DNA of 64,000 nucleotides, taken from Balneolaceae bacterium (GTDB lineage Bacteria > Bacteroidota > Rhodothermia > Balneolales > Balneolaceae). The DNA is taken from NCBI GenBank assembly GCA_006969905.1, contig CP030887.1, forward strand, positions 2,592,730 to 2,656,729, written 5' to 3'. This document shows positions 54,953-63,701 of the stretch, piece after piece. A program made the translations under genes and the position numbers. Position 1 is the stretch's first letter; each line of letters opens with the position of its first letter. Below the pieces are notes generated by a model. It did not search any database, was not told where the DNA came from, and worked only from the letters and a program-made list of their open reading frames with translations.

Positions 54953-55124
54953 GAACGTTTAAATAGGTACCTAAGCGGGTTTTAGTCATTCCCGCGCAGG
55001 CGGGAATCTAGAGTTAGCTTTTATAAGGTGTACTTTACTTTTAAGCTAATCTTAGATTCCGGCTTTCGCTGCGGAATGACTTTCTTTAACATTCAAAGAG
55101 AGTTTCTTATCTCGAACTCACGTT
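54935..55124. repeat. 23-base inverted repeat enclosing a family A element
   Basis: The arms at 54935-54957 and 55102-55124 match at 20 of 23 positions, with a perfect 15-base core (TGAGTTCGAGATAAG and its inverse). The left arm covers the end of trmH. Between them lies a full family A unit (54985-55080) with GTCATTCC...GGAATGAC ends and a CCCGCGCAGGCGGG hairpin. The arrangement looks like a small inverted-repeat element, or a bidirectional terminator between convergent genes. Confidence 0.6.
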
Positions 55125-55147
55125 AAATACCAATGCCTGGTAATTTA

Positions 55148-56527
55148 CTAACGAGGCAGGCGTGTATCCATATCGGCAACCATGTATGCAAAAACAGCCA
55201 TAGTGGCTACGCACTCATCAAAATCTTCCTTATTCAATTTGTCAATTGTATCTGCATCGGTATGGTGGAACCAAAAATACCTGCTTCCATCAACAAGTAA
55301 CCCCATTCCGGGCACGCCGTCTCTCATGAGAGGCCCGATGTCAGCACCACCACCACCTTTTCTAACTTCACCTGATTCTGCAGAAGCCAGGAGCTTTCCA
55401 ATTTCCACGAGTTGCTCATAAGCTTCGTTGCTACCACTAAATCCAAACCCAATAGGGTCAAAAACACCACTATCTGATTCAATAGCTAAAACATGGTTAT
55501 CCAGTGATTTTTCATCTTCCTTAACCCAGCGATGGTATTCATTGGCTCCCCTGAGCCCGTTTTCTTCATTTGTCCACAGTACAACCCTAATGGTTCGTTT
55601 AGGCCGTTCACCTGTTTCTTTGATAAGGCGTAGTGCTTCCCATGCAGCCACACAGCCCCCGGCATCATCCATAGCTCCCTGTCCCACATCCCAGGAATCA
55701 ATGTGCCCACCCATTACTATAATTTCGTCAGGGAATTCACTTCCTGTAATTTCTGCAATCACATTACGAGAGTCAGCATCAGGTAAAGTACGGGCTTCCA
55801 TATAGATGGAGACGGTTACATCTTCTCCGCGATCGATAAAGCGTTGTATCATACTGGCATCCTCAACGGTAATGGCTGCATGTGGTATTTTGTTTATTCC
55901 GTCCTGGTAACGCATAGTTCCTGTATGAGGGGTTTGCATGGAATAAGAAGCTACTGACGAGATAAGGCTTGCAATAGCACCATGCCGTGCGGCTTCTACA
56001 GCGCCATTTACCCTGTAGTTGACGATTTCACCATAGGTTGTAAAGGGTATATTGAACAGCACAATGTTTCCTTTAACCTCATCAGAACGTTGAACAAGCT
56101 CATCGTAATTATTTACCACTATAACTTTTCCGGTGATACCTGATTCCGGGGTTCCAACACTACCCCCAAGGCCAAGCATGGGCAGGTTCCGTTTAATAGG
56201 GGCTTTCAGGATTATGGATTCATTTCCCCTTACCCAATGTGGTACTTTTACAGGTTGTGTCCAGACTTTACCAAAGCCTTCTTTTTTCATCTCCTCAACT
56301 ATCCAGTCGATAGAGTTTTCAAGATTCTCTGAACCGCTTAATCGTGGACCAAATGTATCCACTAGGTAGGTTAGCCTTTCGAAACCGGAAGGATTTGTTA
56401 AGGCAGCGTCAATCAAAGAGGCAGCTCTTTCTTTTTGCTGTTTGGTAATACCCGGTTGTGCGGATAGGTGGATAGATAGCGAAAGGAAAAGTATGGTGAA
56501 AATGCTGAGAATCTTCTTTACAAACAT
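55148..56527 (-). CDS. Exported M28-family peptidase with PA domain (carboxypeptidase Q-like)
   Basis: A 459-residue protein with a signal peptide (SIFTILFLSLSIHLSAQ). A PA-type insert (VIVVNNYDELVQRSDEVKGN) precedes the M28 zinc site: GGHIDSWDVGQGAMDDAGG (His and bridging Asp), WTNEENGLRGANEY (Glu-Glu), ESDSGVFDP and FHHTDADTIDKL (last His). The family cleaves dipeptides or N-terminal residues in the periplasm or outside the cell. It is monocistronic and convergent with trmH. Confidence 0.87.
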   Translation of the reverse strand: MFVKKILSIFTILFLSLSIHLSAQPGITKQQKERAASLIDAALTNPSGFERLTYLVDTFGPRLSGSENLENSIDWIVEEMKKEGFGKVWTQPVKVPHWVRGNESIILKAPIKRNLPMLGLGGSVGTPESGITGKVIVVNNYDELVQRSDEVKGNIVLFNIPFTTYGEIVNYRVNGAVEAARHGAIASLISSVASYSMQTPHTGTMRYQDGINKIPHAAITVEDASMIQRFIDRGEDVTVSIYMEARTLPDADSRNVIAEITGSEFPDEIIVMGGHIDSWDVGQGAMDDAGGCVAAWEALRLIKETGERPKRTIRVVLWTNEENGLRGANEYHRWVKEDEKSLDNHVLAIESDSGVFDPIGFGFSGSNEAYEQLVEIGKLLASAESGEVRKGGGGADIGPLMRDGVPGMGLLVDGSRYFWFHHTDADTIDKLNKEDFDECVATMAVFAYMVADMDTRLPR

Positions 56528-56628
56528 AATATGAGTTTAATTTTGAACCGATCAAATAAACTCAAAAAGCAAGACTTTTGCTGACTGGTTTTGCAATAAG
56601 TTTTAAAACGAAAGAATGAAAAGGAGGG

Positions 56629-57603
56629 CTAGTCCATCGATTTCGTATTCGTATCAGCAATCTCCTGGTACATGAGATATTCCTCAGGAGATATATCGGC
56701 AAATAAGTAATTGATAGGATCGACAGATTTGCCATTGTAAACCACTTTGTAGTGAAGGTGAGGCCCCTGGGTTAAACCTGAATTACCGGAATATGCAATC
56801 AGCTGTCCCCGTTCAACTTTACTTCCTTTTCTTATGCCTTTAGGTACAGATGAGAGATGAGCATAAAGTGTTTCGTATCCATAGCCATGATCTACAATAA
56901 CAATACGTCCCAGGTTGCCCCTTAGCCCTGAGAATTTGATAGTTCCATCTGCAGTAGTATGTACCGGGGTACCGATATCTGCCCTGAAGTCAATAGCATC
57001 ATGCATTCTGGTATACATCAGAATTGGGTGGTCTCTCATGCCAAAACCGCTAATAATTACACCACTTACAGGTTTAATAGCAGGTAGGTGACGAAGTTTT
57101 TCGCTGTTCTCGTTATAAGCTTTTTTTAGCTCCTCGAAACTTAATTTCTGGATACTAATTCTTCTCTCAAGATTGTCGAGTTTGGAAGCTGTCCATTTCA
57201 GGAGCTCAGAGGTGGATTCAGTGTAGGTGTTGAATTCAGGAAATTCATCAGCACCACCAATACCTGCTTCTCTTTCATCGTAGGAAATATCATCCATCCC
57301 TAAAACGGAGCGGTATACTTCATTATCAGTTTGAGCAATATTTTGAAGTTGTTGGTCTAAACGGTTGATTGATTCCTTCGTAGACTCTAATTGAGTGTAT
57401 AGAATCTCATTTTCAGCTTTAAGAGCCAACTCGGCAGGGGTGCCTACATAATTTGATAAAAACATAATGCCCAGCCCGGAAAGTATAACCCCCGTTAAAA
57501 TCCAAATTGATAAGTTATATACTACTTGTTCTGTACGGCTATATTCTATAGGGATGAATTCACAGCGTTGCTCATCGTAGTAATAATGGTTTTTTAAAGG
57601 CAT
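56629..57603 (-). CDS. M23-family peptidase (LytM/NlpD-like) with coiled coil
   Basis: About 324 residues from the ATG at 57603. A short cytosolic N-terminus, one membrane span (LSIWILTGVILSGLGIMFLSNYV), a coiled coil (about 60-170) and a C-terminal M23 domain follow. Zinc ligands are visible in RMHDAIDFRA (H and D) and GPHLHYKV (HxH), so the enzyme is probably active on peptidoglycan cross-links. The N-terminal motif HYYYDEQRCEFIPIEYSRTE is typical of M23 proteins in Bacteroidota. The TTG at 57639 is rejected as start. It is downstream of hprK on the same strand. Confidence 0.88.
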   Translation of the reverse strand: MPLKNHYYYDEQRCEFIPIEYSRTEQVVYNLSIWILTGVILSGLGIMFLSNYVGTPAELALKAENEILYTQLESTKESINRLDQQLQNIAQTDNEVYRSVLGMDDISYDEREAGIGGADEFPEFNTYTESTSELLKWTASKLDNLERRISIQKLSFEELKKAYNENSEKLRHLPAIKPVSGVIISGFGMRDHPILMYTRMHDAIDFRADIGTPVHTTADGTIKFSGLRGNLGRIVIVDHGYGYETLYAHLSSVPKGIRKGSKVERGQLIAYSGNSGLTQGPHLHYKVVYNGKSVDPINYLFADISPEEYLMYQEIADTNTKSMD

Positions 57604-57680
57604 AGATAAATCTAGTTCCCGAAGGTTCAAAATTACCAACTGTACACGTTCTAGTCAAAGAGTAGTTACATATTCTAATG

Positions 57681-58712
57681 TTACTCAAAATCTCCTTCAA
57701 AATATTCAATAGCCCTAGCGGGAGCGCTACCCGCACCACTAGCTTTTTCTGCAATGCTTGATTGAACCCTGTCCTGGAAAGCAACTGCAGGGTCATACCC
57801 ATAATGCTTGAGCAAATAATTCATCGCTATTACTTCGGCAATCACCGTAATGTTTTTGCCTGGGGTAATGGGTAAATGAATTAAAGGAATATCTAAACCA
57901 AGGATGGATACAGTATCATGGTTCAAGCCTGTACGCTCAACATTCCTGGTTTCATCCCATAAAGTTAGTTCCATAACCACTTCCAGGCGTTTTTGGTAGC
58001 GAATGGCACGAACTCCAAACATAGACATTACATCTACAATACCGAGTCCCCGTATTTCCATAAAATGTTTACTCATTTCTGTAGCCGACGACATAAGAAT
58101 GCTGCTTTTCTTGGTGAGCATTACCACATCATCAGCAACTAAACGATGCCCTCTTTCAACCAAATCCAGCGCTACTTCACTTTTTCCAATACCTGACTTA
58201 CCCGCAATAAGAATTCCGATTCCATAAACATCCACCATAGCTCCGTGTACCATGGTTTGTATAGCAAACTGATCATCCAGGAAGTCCCTTAGCAGGAACA
58301 TAAAACGAGTAGTTTCGATAGGAGTTGTATAAACCGGAATACCGGCTTTTTCAGCCATATCTATCAGGTATTGAGGGAAATTGTTTCCGTCAGTGAGAAA
58401 AATGATCGGTATGTCGAAATTGGTCAGATTAGCAAATGCCTCTTTACGACCGTCATCAGATAATTGATCCAGGAACTGAGACTCTGTGTTACCGATAACC
58501 TGTATTCGATGATAAGTAAACAGTTCAACATAACCTGCCAAGGCCATTCCCGGCCTGTGTAATTCGGCCTCATTCACAAAACGGTCGCTTCCGCAATCAT
58601 TTGAGGTGCATGAAACCAGGTTTATTTTTAGCCGTTCTTGTAGTTTCTCAACCAGGTAACTGACGCTGATTTTCTCTTTTCTGGGAATAGGCTTAGCTGT
58701 TGAAAACGGCAT
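57681..58712 (-). CDS. hprK: HPr kinase/phosphorylase
   Basis: A 343-residue protein. The N-terminal domain (1-130) precedes the kinase domain with H156-G, the P-loop GIGILIAGKSGIGKSEVALDL (GKSGIGKS at 171-178), RGHRLVADDVV and the signature EIRGLGIVDVMSMFGVRAI. It phosphorylates or dephosphorylates Ser46-type sites on HPr-like proteins. No HPr or PTS gene is in view. It lies three bases from hpf and upstream of the M23 gene, in one probable operon xerC-hpf-hprK. Confidence 0.93.
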   Translation of the reverse strand: MPFSTAKPIPRKEKISVSYLVEKLQERLKINLVSCTSNDCGSDRFVNEAELHRPGMALAGYVELFTYHRIQVIGNTESQFLDQLSDDGRKEAFANLTNFDIPIIFLTDGNNFPQYLIDMAEKAGIPVYTTPIETTRFMFLLRDFLDDQFAIQTMVHGAMVDVYGIGILIAGKSGIGKSEVALDLVERGHRLVADDVVMLTKKSSILMSSATEMSKHFMEIRGLGIVDVMSMFGVRAIRYQKRLEVVMELTLWDETRNVERTGLNHDTVSILGLDIPLIHLPITPGKNITVIAEVIAMNYLLKHYGYDPAVAFQDRVQSSIAEKASGAGSAPARAIEYFEGDFE

Positions 58713-58715
58713 TTT

Positions 58716-59015
58716 TTAATGATTGGGATTTAGTTTTTGCTTGTAGCGCTTTAACTGCCTGGATAGAACATCAACAGCCTCAGAAATAGCTTTTTCGTAT
58801 GTCTCCGACGACTCAGTAACCTTTAGCACTTTCTTGGGTACTTTAACGATCATTTCTACTTTCTGCGGGTTATTTATATCAGAAGAAGGGCGCAGGACGA
58901 TATCGCAGGAGATTATTCGATCAAAAAACTGGTTAAGCTTATCTACGCTATCCGCAGCATATTCTTTAAGGTTATCGCTTGCTTCAAAATGTCGTGCTGT
59001 TATTGTGATATTCAT
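58716..59015 (-). CDS. hpf: Ribosome hibernation-promoting factor (short HPF/RaiA)
   Basis: A 99-residue protein with the HPF/YfiA beta-alpha fold: INITITARHFEASDNLKEYAADSVDKL at the start, and a C-terminal helix with YEKAISEAVDVLSRQLKRYKQKL. It lacks the C-terminal dimerisation domain of long HPF. It binds the 30S decoding region to inactivate ribosomes in starvation. It sits between xerC and hprK with gaps of 20 and 3 bases, an order familiar in this lineage. Confidence 0.9.
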   Translation of the reverse strand: MNITITARHFEASDNLKEYAADSVDKLNQFFDRIISCDIVLRPSSDINNPQKVEMIVKVPKKVLKVTESSETYEKAISEAVDVLSRQLKRYKQKLNPNH

Positions 59016-59035
59016 ACAATTATTCTTTAAACGTT

Positions 59036-59953
59036 TTAAGTTTTTGCTCTCGGATGTGCTTGTTCATACACATTTTTGAGTCGTTCCACACTGGTATGTG
59101 TATAGATTTGGGTTGCAGCAAGGTTTGCATGCCCCAAAAATTCCTTGATGATTCTAATATCTGCTCCATTGTTAAGCATGTGAGTTGCAAAGCTGTGCCG
59201 TAAAACATGAGGGCTTTTTTGGGTTACCTCACTGGTTTTTCTAAGATATTTTTCAACCATTCTTTGTACAGCTCTTTGGTAGAGTCTTTGTCCGCCAGCA
59301 GCAATAAAAACAGCTTTTCTCGCGTCTGCATCTGTTCGTGAATCATACAACTCTGTCTGCGTTTCCAGGTGCGCTTTAAGCGCAGAAACAGCTTTATCGC
59401 CAAGAGGGATAATCCGCTGCTTATTTCCTTTACCAGTTACATTCACCTGTTTTTGCTTCAAATCTATTTGCGAGCTGTTAAGTTCAACCAGTTCGCTTAA
59501 CCGGATACCTGTACTATAAAACAATTCTAAAATGGCACGTTCCTGCCTTCCGGCAGGAGTATCAGTATCTACCATTTCCATCATTCTCTCAATATCTGTA
59601 GTGTGTACAGTTTTAGGAAGGATCTTATCTTTTTTAGGAACCACCAATAAGTGTGCAGGATTTTTCTGAATATGCCCACGCTTAAAACAGTATTTAAAAA
59701 ACGAGCGCAGGGCTGCAACCTTCCTTGCAATGGTACTTTTTGCTAAACCTGATTCAGCGAGTTCACCCAGCCAAAGGCGTATCATAAGCCGTGAAATGGT
59801 TTGAACATTAACCTTTTCGAGTTCAACAGACTCCTGGGAAGCGCAAAACTCAAGGAAAGAAGTCAGGTCATTTTGATAAGACACGATGGTATGCTTTGAC
59901 GAATTCTTTTCAACACTGAGGTATCGCAAATATTTTTCGATAAGCATTTTCAT
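59036..59953 (-). CDS. xerC: Tyrosine recombinase XerC/XerD family
   Basis: A 305-residue tyrosine recombinase with SAM-like N-terminal core-binding domain (1-105). The catalytic set R151 (STGIRLSEL), K175 (GKGNKQR), H249-x-x-R252 (HVLRHSFATH), H275 (LGHANL) and Y284 is complete. It resolves chromosome dimers at dif. It lacks the extra helix insert of integron integrases. Whether it is XerC or XerD cannot be fixed by eye. It is the first gene of the run with hpf and hprK. Confidence 0.88.
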   Translation of the reverse strand: MKMLIEKYLRYLSVEKNSSKHTIVSYQNDLTSFLEFCASQESVELEKVNVQTISRLMIRLWLGELAESGLAKSTIARKVAALRSFFKYCFKRGHIQKNPAHLLVVPKKDKILPKTVHTTDIERMMEMVDTDTPAGRQERAILELFYSTGIRLSELVELNSSQIDLKQKQVNVTGKGNKQRIIPLGDKAVSALKAHLETQTELYDSRTDADARKAVFIAAGGQRLYQRAVQRMVEKYLRKTSEVTQKSPHVLRHSFATHMLNNGADIRIIKEFLGHANLAATQIYTHTSVERLKNVYEQAHPRAKT

Positions 59954-60021
59954 CTGTTCGTAATATGTTTAACTCAGCATAAAAAAGAAACTAAATAACA
60001 TAGATATGCGAAGAAAAAAGA

Positions 60022-61179
60022 TTACACTTCCCGGCCTTTCCAAACGGCTTTTTTCTTAGTTAAATAATCTGTGATACACTGTATCCCAAGAGCCTGGTAC
60101 CATAGAACTGAGAGTGGGTGCAGAAACGGATATAATAAGCTCCATTTGAAAAGGGTATTTAGAATCACTCTTTGAGCCAGGATGATCAAAACCAAAATTG
60201 CAGATTGGGTGATTAATTCAAAGTTTTGAACGAAAAGCCCGATGCTCAAAGCAATAAAAGGAAATACATACACCAAAAGATGAATTAGGGCCATTATACT
60301 AAAGAAGAAGAGGTTTCTATTGAAACCAATAAAGAAGTTCTTTCTCAAGCCGTTCCAAATCTCATTATGAGAAGTGTACATCCTGCAATAAACACTTTTA
60401 ACACCATGAAGCATCCTAAGCGTGAAACCCATTGATTTAATCTTTTTTGCCAACTCTACATCTTCAACCACCTGGTCTTTAACGGCCTCGTGGCCACCAA
60501 TCACTTCATAGACACGCCTGTTAAAGGCCAAAAACTGCCCGCATGCTGCAGCAAAGCTGGAAGACATTTTTGTTTTCAATGAAGAAGGCAGCCACTTCGG
60601 GGCTTGTTGTACATAAATAGCAGGTAGCAAAGTCCATAAAGCAAAATAGATCAAAGGAATGACCATTTTTTCCCAGAATGATTCTAACTGCTGTTGAGGC
60701 CAGACAGTAATGGCATCAAACTGTTTTAGCTGCTCAACTGCTTTAGGGATTGCATTCTCTTCCAGGACTACATCTGCATCAATGAACAGGAGTATATCCC
60801 CGGTAGCCGACTTGCTTAGCTGATGGCATGCCCAGGGTTTGCCTAGCCAGTCTCCCGGTTTTTCCTGCCCTTCAATAAGAATAAGATTTTTGATAATAGT
60901 GGCAAGTCCTTGTACAATTTGCTTTGTGTTGTCTGTAGACTGGTCATCCAACACAAGTACTTCAAAGTTTTCATAGTCCTGCTTAAGTGCTGATGTAATG
61001 CATCGCTCAATAACGGCTGCTTCATTACGAGCAGGTATGCAGATACTTACTTTAGGAGTGAACTCATCCTTGATTGAAGGTAGACTTTCTAACCTTTTGA
61101 ACTCAAATAGATTACGAAAAAGGACTAGGCTCGTAAATAATAAATATGCTGCGATGGTATAAAAAATAATTGTCATCAT
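60022..61179 (-). CDS. Membrane-anchored GT2 glycosyltransferase, CrtQ/CruC-like
   Basis: A 385-residue protein with an N-terminal span (FYTIAAYLLFTSLVLF) and C-terminal spans. GT2 motifs: VSICIPARNEAAVIERC, LVLDDQSTDNT, LFIDADVVLEENA and QVVEDVELAKKI. This is the layout of glycosyltransferases that sugar-coat carotenoids (CrtQ, CruC) or hopanoids (HpnB). It starts 63 bases from the divergent CrtC-like gene. The carotenoid role rests on that context and the neighbouring acyltransferase and is inference. Confidence 0.75.
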   Translation of the reverse strand: MMTIIFYTIAAYLLFTSLVLFRNLFEFKRLESLPSIKDEFTPKVSICIPARNEAAVIERCITSALKQDYENFEVLVLDDQSTDNTKQIVQGLATIIKNLILIEGQEKPGDWLGKPWACHQLSKSATGDILLFIDADVVLEENAIPKAVEQLKQFDAITVWPQQQLESFWEKMVIPLIYFALWTLLPAIYVQQAPKWLPSSLKTKMSSSFAAACGQFLAFNRRVYEVIGGHEAVKDQVVEDVELAKKIKSMGFTLRMLHGVKSVYCRMYTSHNEIWNGLRKNFFIGFNRNLFFFSIMALIHLLVYVFPFIALSIGLFVQNFELITQSAILVLIILAQRVILNTLFKWSLLYPFLHPLSVLWYQALGIQCITDYLTKKKAVWKGREV

Positions 61180-61242
61180 AATGCGAACGAAAGGTACGAA
61201 AGCTAAGGTTGTCGTTCTGAGATTGTAACCGTTTATTCAGGT

Positions 61243-62316
61243 ATGAACATTTCATCTGACTACGAAAAAGACTTTCCGGTTCCCGATAAGCCTCCAGGTG
61301 CTTACGAATGGTGGTATTTTGATGCACTTACTCATGATAATGAATGGGGGATTGTCATCATCTTTTACCAGGGCAATCCATTTTCTCCTGAGTATATCCG
61401 TCAGATTAAATCTCAAAACAGCACTCCGGATGAGTTTCCCGCTATAAGTATTTCCTTATATCATAAAAGCCGTACAGAATATTATTCTTTTATCGAATAC
61501 AGCTCTGAGGATTTCAAATGGGACAGAAAGACAAACACTATAGAAGTGGGTTTGTGTAGTTTTCAGCAAAAAACTGAGGAGAACAAACTTAGTTATTTGG
61601 TAAAGCTCGATCAGAATTTGGATTCTGGTCATACAATAAAAGCTGATCTTACTTTCAGGAGTATCATAAACTCATCAATTTTTCAGGATGAGAAATCAAA
61701 CCCGAAAGATGATCACTTTTGGAACCTGGTTCAGCCTGTAGCAAAGGTGGAAGGAGATATAAAAATTACAGGAAAGTCTAAAAACGAGTCAGTTCAATTC
61801 AAAGGGATGGGATATCATGATCATAATATCGGTAATGAGCCCATGCGCGAGAGTTTTGAGGATTGGTATTGGGGAAGATTTCATTTTCAAGAGTACACTC
61901 TTGTTTACTATGCAATGAATGGAGTGGATTTTAAACAGCATAAAGCATGGCTGCTAAAAAATGATACGCAGAGTATCGCAGAGACAATTTCAGTTTTTGA
62001 CAGTAATTCTGAAAAGCGAAACTTCTTTGGGATTAAATCGGCCAGGAATCTTTTTTTTAATTCAGAAAGGATAAAGATTTTAATAGATCAGAAAACCTTG
62101 CTTGATAACGGTCCTTTTTACCAGCGCTTCAAAAGTAATGCCAGAATCAATTACGGAGATAAAGAGTTCTTTTCAGTGGGATTTTCAGAGTATATAAAGC
62201 CTTCACGTATTTACTACAAGATTTTTTGGCCGGCTGTAAATATGAGACTCAGATTCAAAAAAAAGAAAGCCCATTGGGTGCAGAACTTCAAGAGTTTGTA
62301 TGAATGGACCTGGTAA
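61243..62316 (+). CDS. CrtC-like (AttH superfamily) carotenoid 1,2-hydratase family protein
   Basis: A 357-residue protein. It opens with KPPGAYEWWYFDALTHDNEWGI, the family signature, and has GMGYHDHNIGNEPM and DWYWGRFHFQEYTLVYYAM in the second half. CrtC adds water across the terminal double bond of acyclic carotenoids. AttH-domain proteins with other roles share the EWWYFDA motif, so the reaction is likely rather than certain. It is divergent from the glycosyltransferase and convergent, within three bases, with the acyltransferase. Confidence 0.8.
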   Translation: MNISSDYEKDFPVPDKPPGAYEWWYFDALTHDNEWGIVIIFYQGNPFSPEYIRQIKSQNSTPDEFPAISISLYHKSRTEYYSFIEYSSEDFKWDRKTNTIEVGLCSFQQKTEENKLSYLVKLDQNLDSGHTIKADLTFRSIINSSIFQDEKSNPKDDHFWNLVQPVAKVEGDIKITGKSKNESVQFKGMGYHDHNIGNEPMRESFEDWYWGRFHFQEYTLVYYAMNGVDFKQHKAWLLKNDTQSIAETISVFDSNSEKRNFFGIKSARNLFFNSERIKILIDQKTLLDNGPFYQRFKSNARINYGDKEFFSVGFSEYIKPSRIYYKIFWPAVNMRLRFKKKKAHWVQNFKSLYEWTW

Positions 62317-62318
62317 CC

Positions 62319-62981
62319 CTAAAGCTTTTTAAAGCCTTCATCAGTTAATCCTGCTACACTTTCAGTTTTTTGAAGAAGTTTGTGCAAAGCATCTTCAAAC
62401 ACTGAAGTTATTTGTTTACGATTTAAACCGTTTTCGATCTTTACGGGCTTTCCCACTTGTAAAAAAAGCTCAGGTTTAGACGCCCTGAATATAGGTGTAT
62501 AAATTGCAACAGGCACAAAATCCACCTCATCCAGGTTTTCGTAGAGCCATGCTAAACCGTCTTTAAAAGAAGGCTTATTGGATGAATAAGCTTTTAGCTC
62601 ACCTTCCGGATAAATAAATAAACAGCTTTGTTCTCTTTTCATTGAGTCAACGGCGTAACGAAGAGATTGAATAGCAGATTTAGGAGAATCCAGGTCAATG
62701 GAAAAAGCACCTATCCGTGAAAAGAAAGCATGTTCTTTCATTTGTTTATGCTCCATAATAGCACGGGCATTTTGATGAAAAAACTTCCGGTTAAGGAAAA
62801 GAGGTATCAGGCCATCCCACCAAAGATTGTGATTCAGGAAATAAACGGTTTTTGAACTACTACTTGGAAAATAGCCTTGCTTAATCCATGCGGCATGGAA
62901 CCGCCTTGATATAAGAAAACGTGTAACAAGGTCGAAGAACCAAATAAAAAAACGGGATTCTTTAGCAGGAATGAAATTCAA
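62319..62981 (-). CDS. PlsC-type acyltransferase (CruD-like candidate)
   Basis: A 220-residue acyltransferase with the motif NHNLWWDG (NHx4D, near 50) and the phosphate-contact motif FIYPEGELKAY (near 121). The N-terminus (FFIWFFDLVTRFLISRRF) is amphipathic or membrane-bound. In salinixanthin-like pathways a CruD-type acyltransferase esterifies the sugar of a carotenoid glycoside; the neighbours make that plausible. Phospholipid synthesis is the alternative. The start appears to be TTG at 62981. Confidence 0.75.
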   Translation of the reverse strand: MNFIPAKESRFFIWFFDLVTRFLISRRFHAAWIKQGYFPSSSSKTVYFLNHNLWWDGLIPLFLNRKFFHQNARAIMEHKQMKEHAFFSRIGAFSIDLDSPKSAIQSLRYAVDSMKREQSCLFIYPEGELKAYSSNKPSFKDGLAWLYENLDEVDFVPVAIYTPIFRASKPELFLQVGKPVKIENGLNRKQITSVFEDALHKLLQKTESVAGLTDEGFKKL

Positions 62982-63029
62982 AAGTGTATTTTTTGGAGAT
63001 AATAGGGTGTAGGATTGTATCTTTCAATC

Positions 63030-63689
63030 ATGAAGAAGCACAGAGGCAAACCAATCGTTCAGATTACCAACCCGGACATTGATGAATATTCGCATAAGCA
63101 CACTACGCCTGAAAGTGAGGATATATCTGAGCTGATCCAATCCAGCGATGAAGCTTTGGAGTATATCGACATGCTCAGTGGCAGGGTGGTAGGCCAGTTC
63201 CTAAAGATGATGGTAAAGATATCGGGTGCCAAACGGATTTTGGAAATAGGTACGTTTACGGGGTATTCTGCACTAATGATGGCAGAAGCTTTACCGGATG
63301 ATGGGGAAGTGATAACCCTGGAAATGAACCTGAAGTTCCAGGAAATTGCACAGGATCATTTTGATAAGTTTAGGGCAGGAGAAAAAGTAAGACTCATAAA
63401 AGGAAATGCACAGCAGTTGATTAAGGAACTAACCGGAGAGTTTGACCTGATTTTCATGGACGGGGATAAACTCAGGTACCCTTTCTACTTTGAAGCCACT
63501 TTACCACTTTTGAAGAAAGGCGGTTTAATGATTGCTGATAATGTTCTTTGGGATGGAACCGTTTTAGCACCGGAAGATGAAAAAGCAAAAAGCATTGCTG
63601 AATTTAATAAGCTGGTTGCCAAAGACGGGCGAGTAGAACAAGTTTTGTTACCTGTCCGGGATGGTGTGAATGTGATTCGGAAATTATAA
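63030..63689 (+). CDS. Class I O-methyltransferase, caffeoyl-CoA OMT/COMT family
   Basis: About 219 residues from the ATG at 63030. The metal-dependent O-methyltransferase pattern is visible: GRVVGQFLKMMVKIS, RILEIGTFTGYSALMMAEALP (motif I), LEMN, DLIFMDGDKLRYPFYF (metal-binding D region) and IADNVLWDGTV (D-N). The substrate is a catechol-like or tRNA 5-hydroxyuridine-type group (TrmR relatives). Which one applies here is unknown. The in-frame start at 63015 is less likely. Confidence 0.82.
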   Translation: MKKHRGKPIVQITNPDIDEYSHKHTTPESEDISELIQSSDEALEYIDMLSGRVVGQFLKMMVKISGAKRILEIGTFTGYSALMMAEALPDDGEVITLEMNLKFQEIAQDHFDKFRAGEKVRLIKGNAQQLIKELTGEFDLIFMDGDKLRYPFYFEATLPLLKKGGLMIADNVLWDGTVLAPEDEKAKSIAEFNKLVAKDGRVEQVLLPVRDGVNVIRKL

Positions 63690-63701
63690 ACAGTTCTATG
63701 T

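Noticed and set aside
59036-59953. Tyrosine recombinase as the integrase for the cassettes at 7.7-8.8 kb
   Set aside because: It has the XerC/XerD layout in a conserved xerC-hpf-hprK setting 50 kb away and lacks the extra helix motif of integron integrases; no attI lies beside it.
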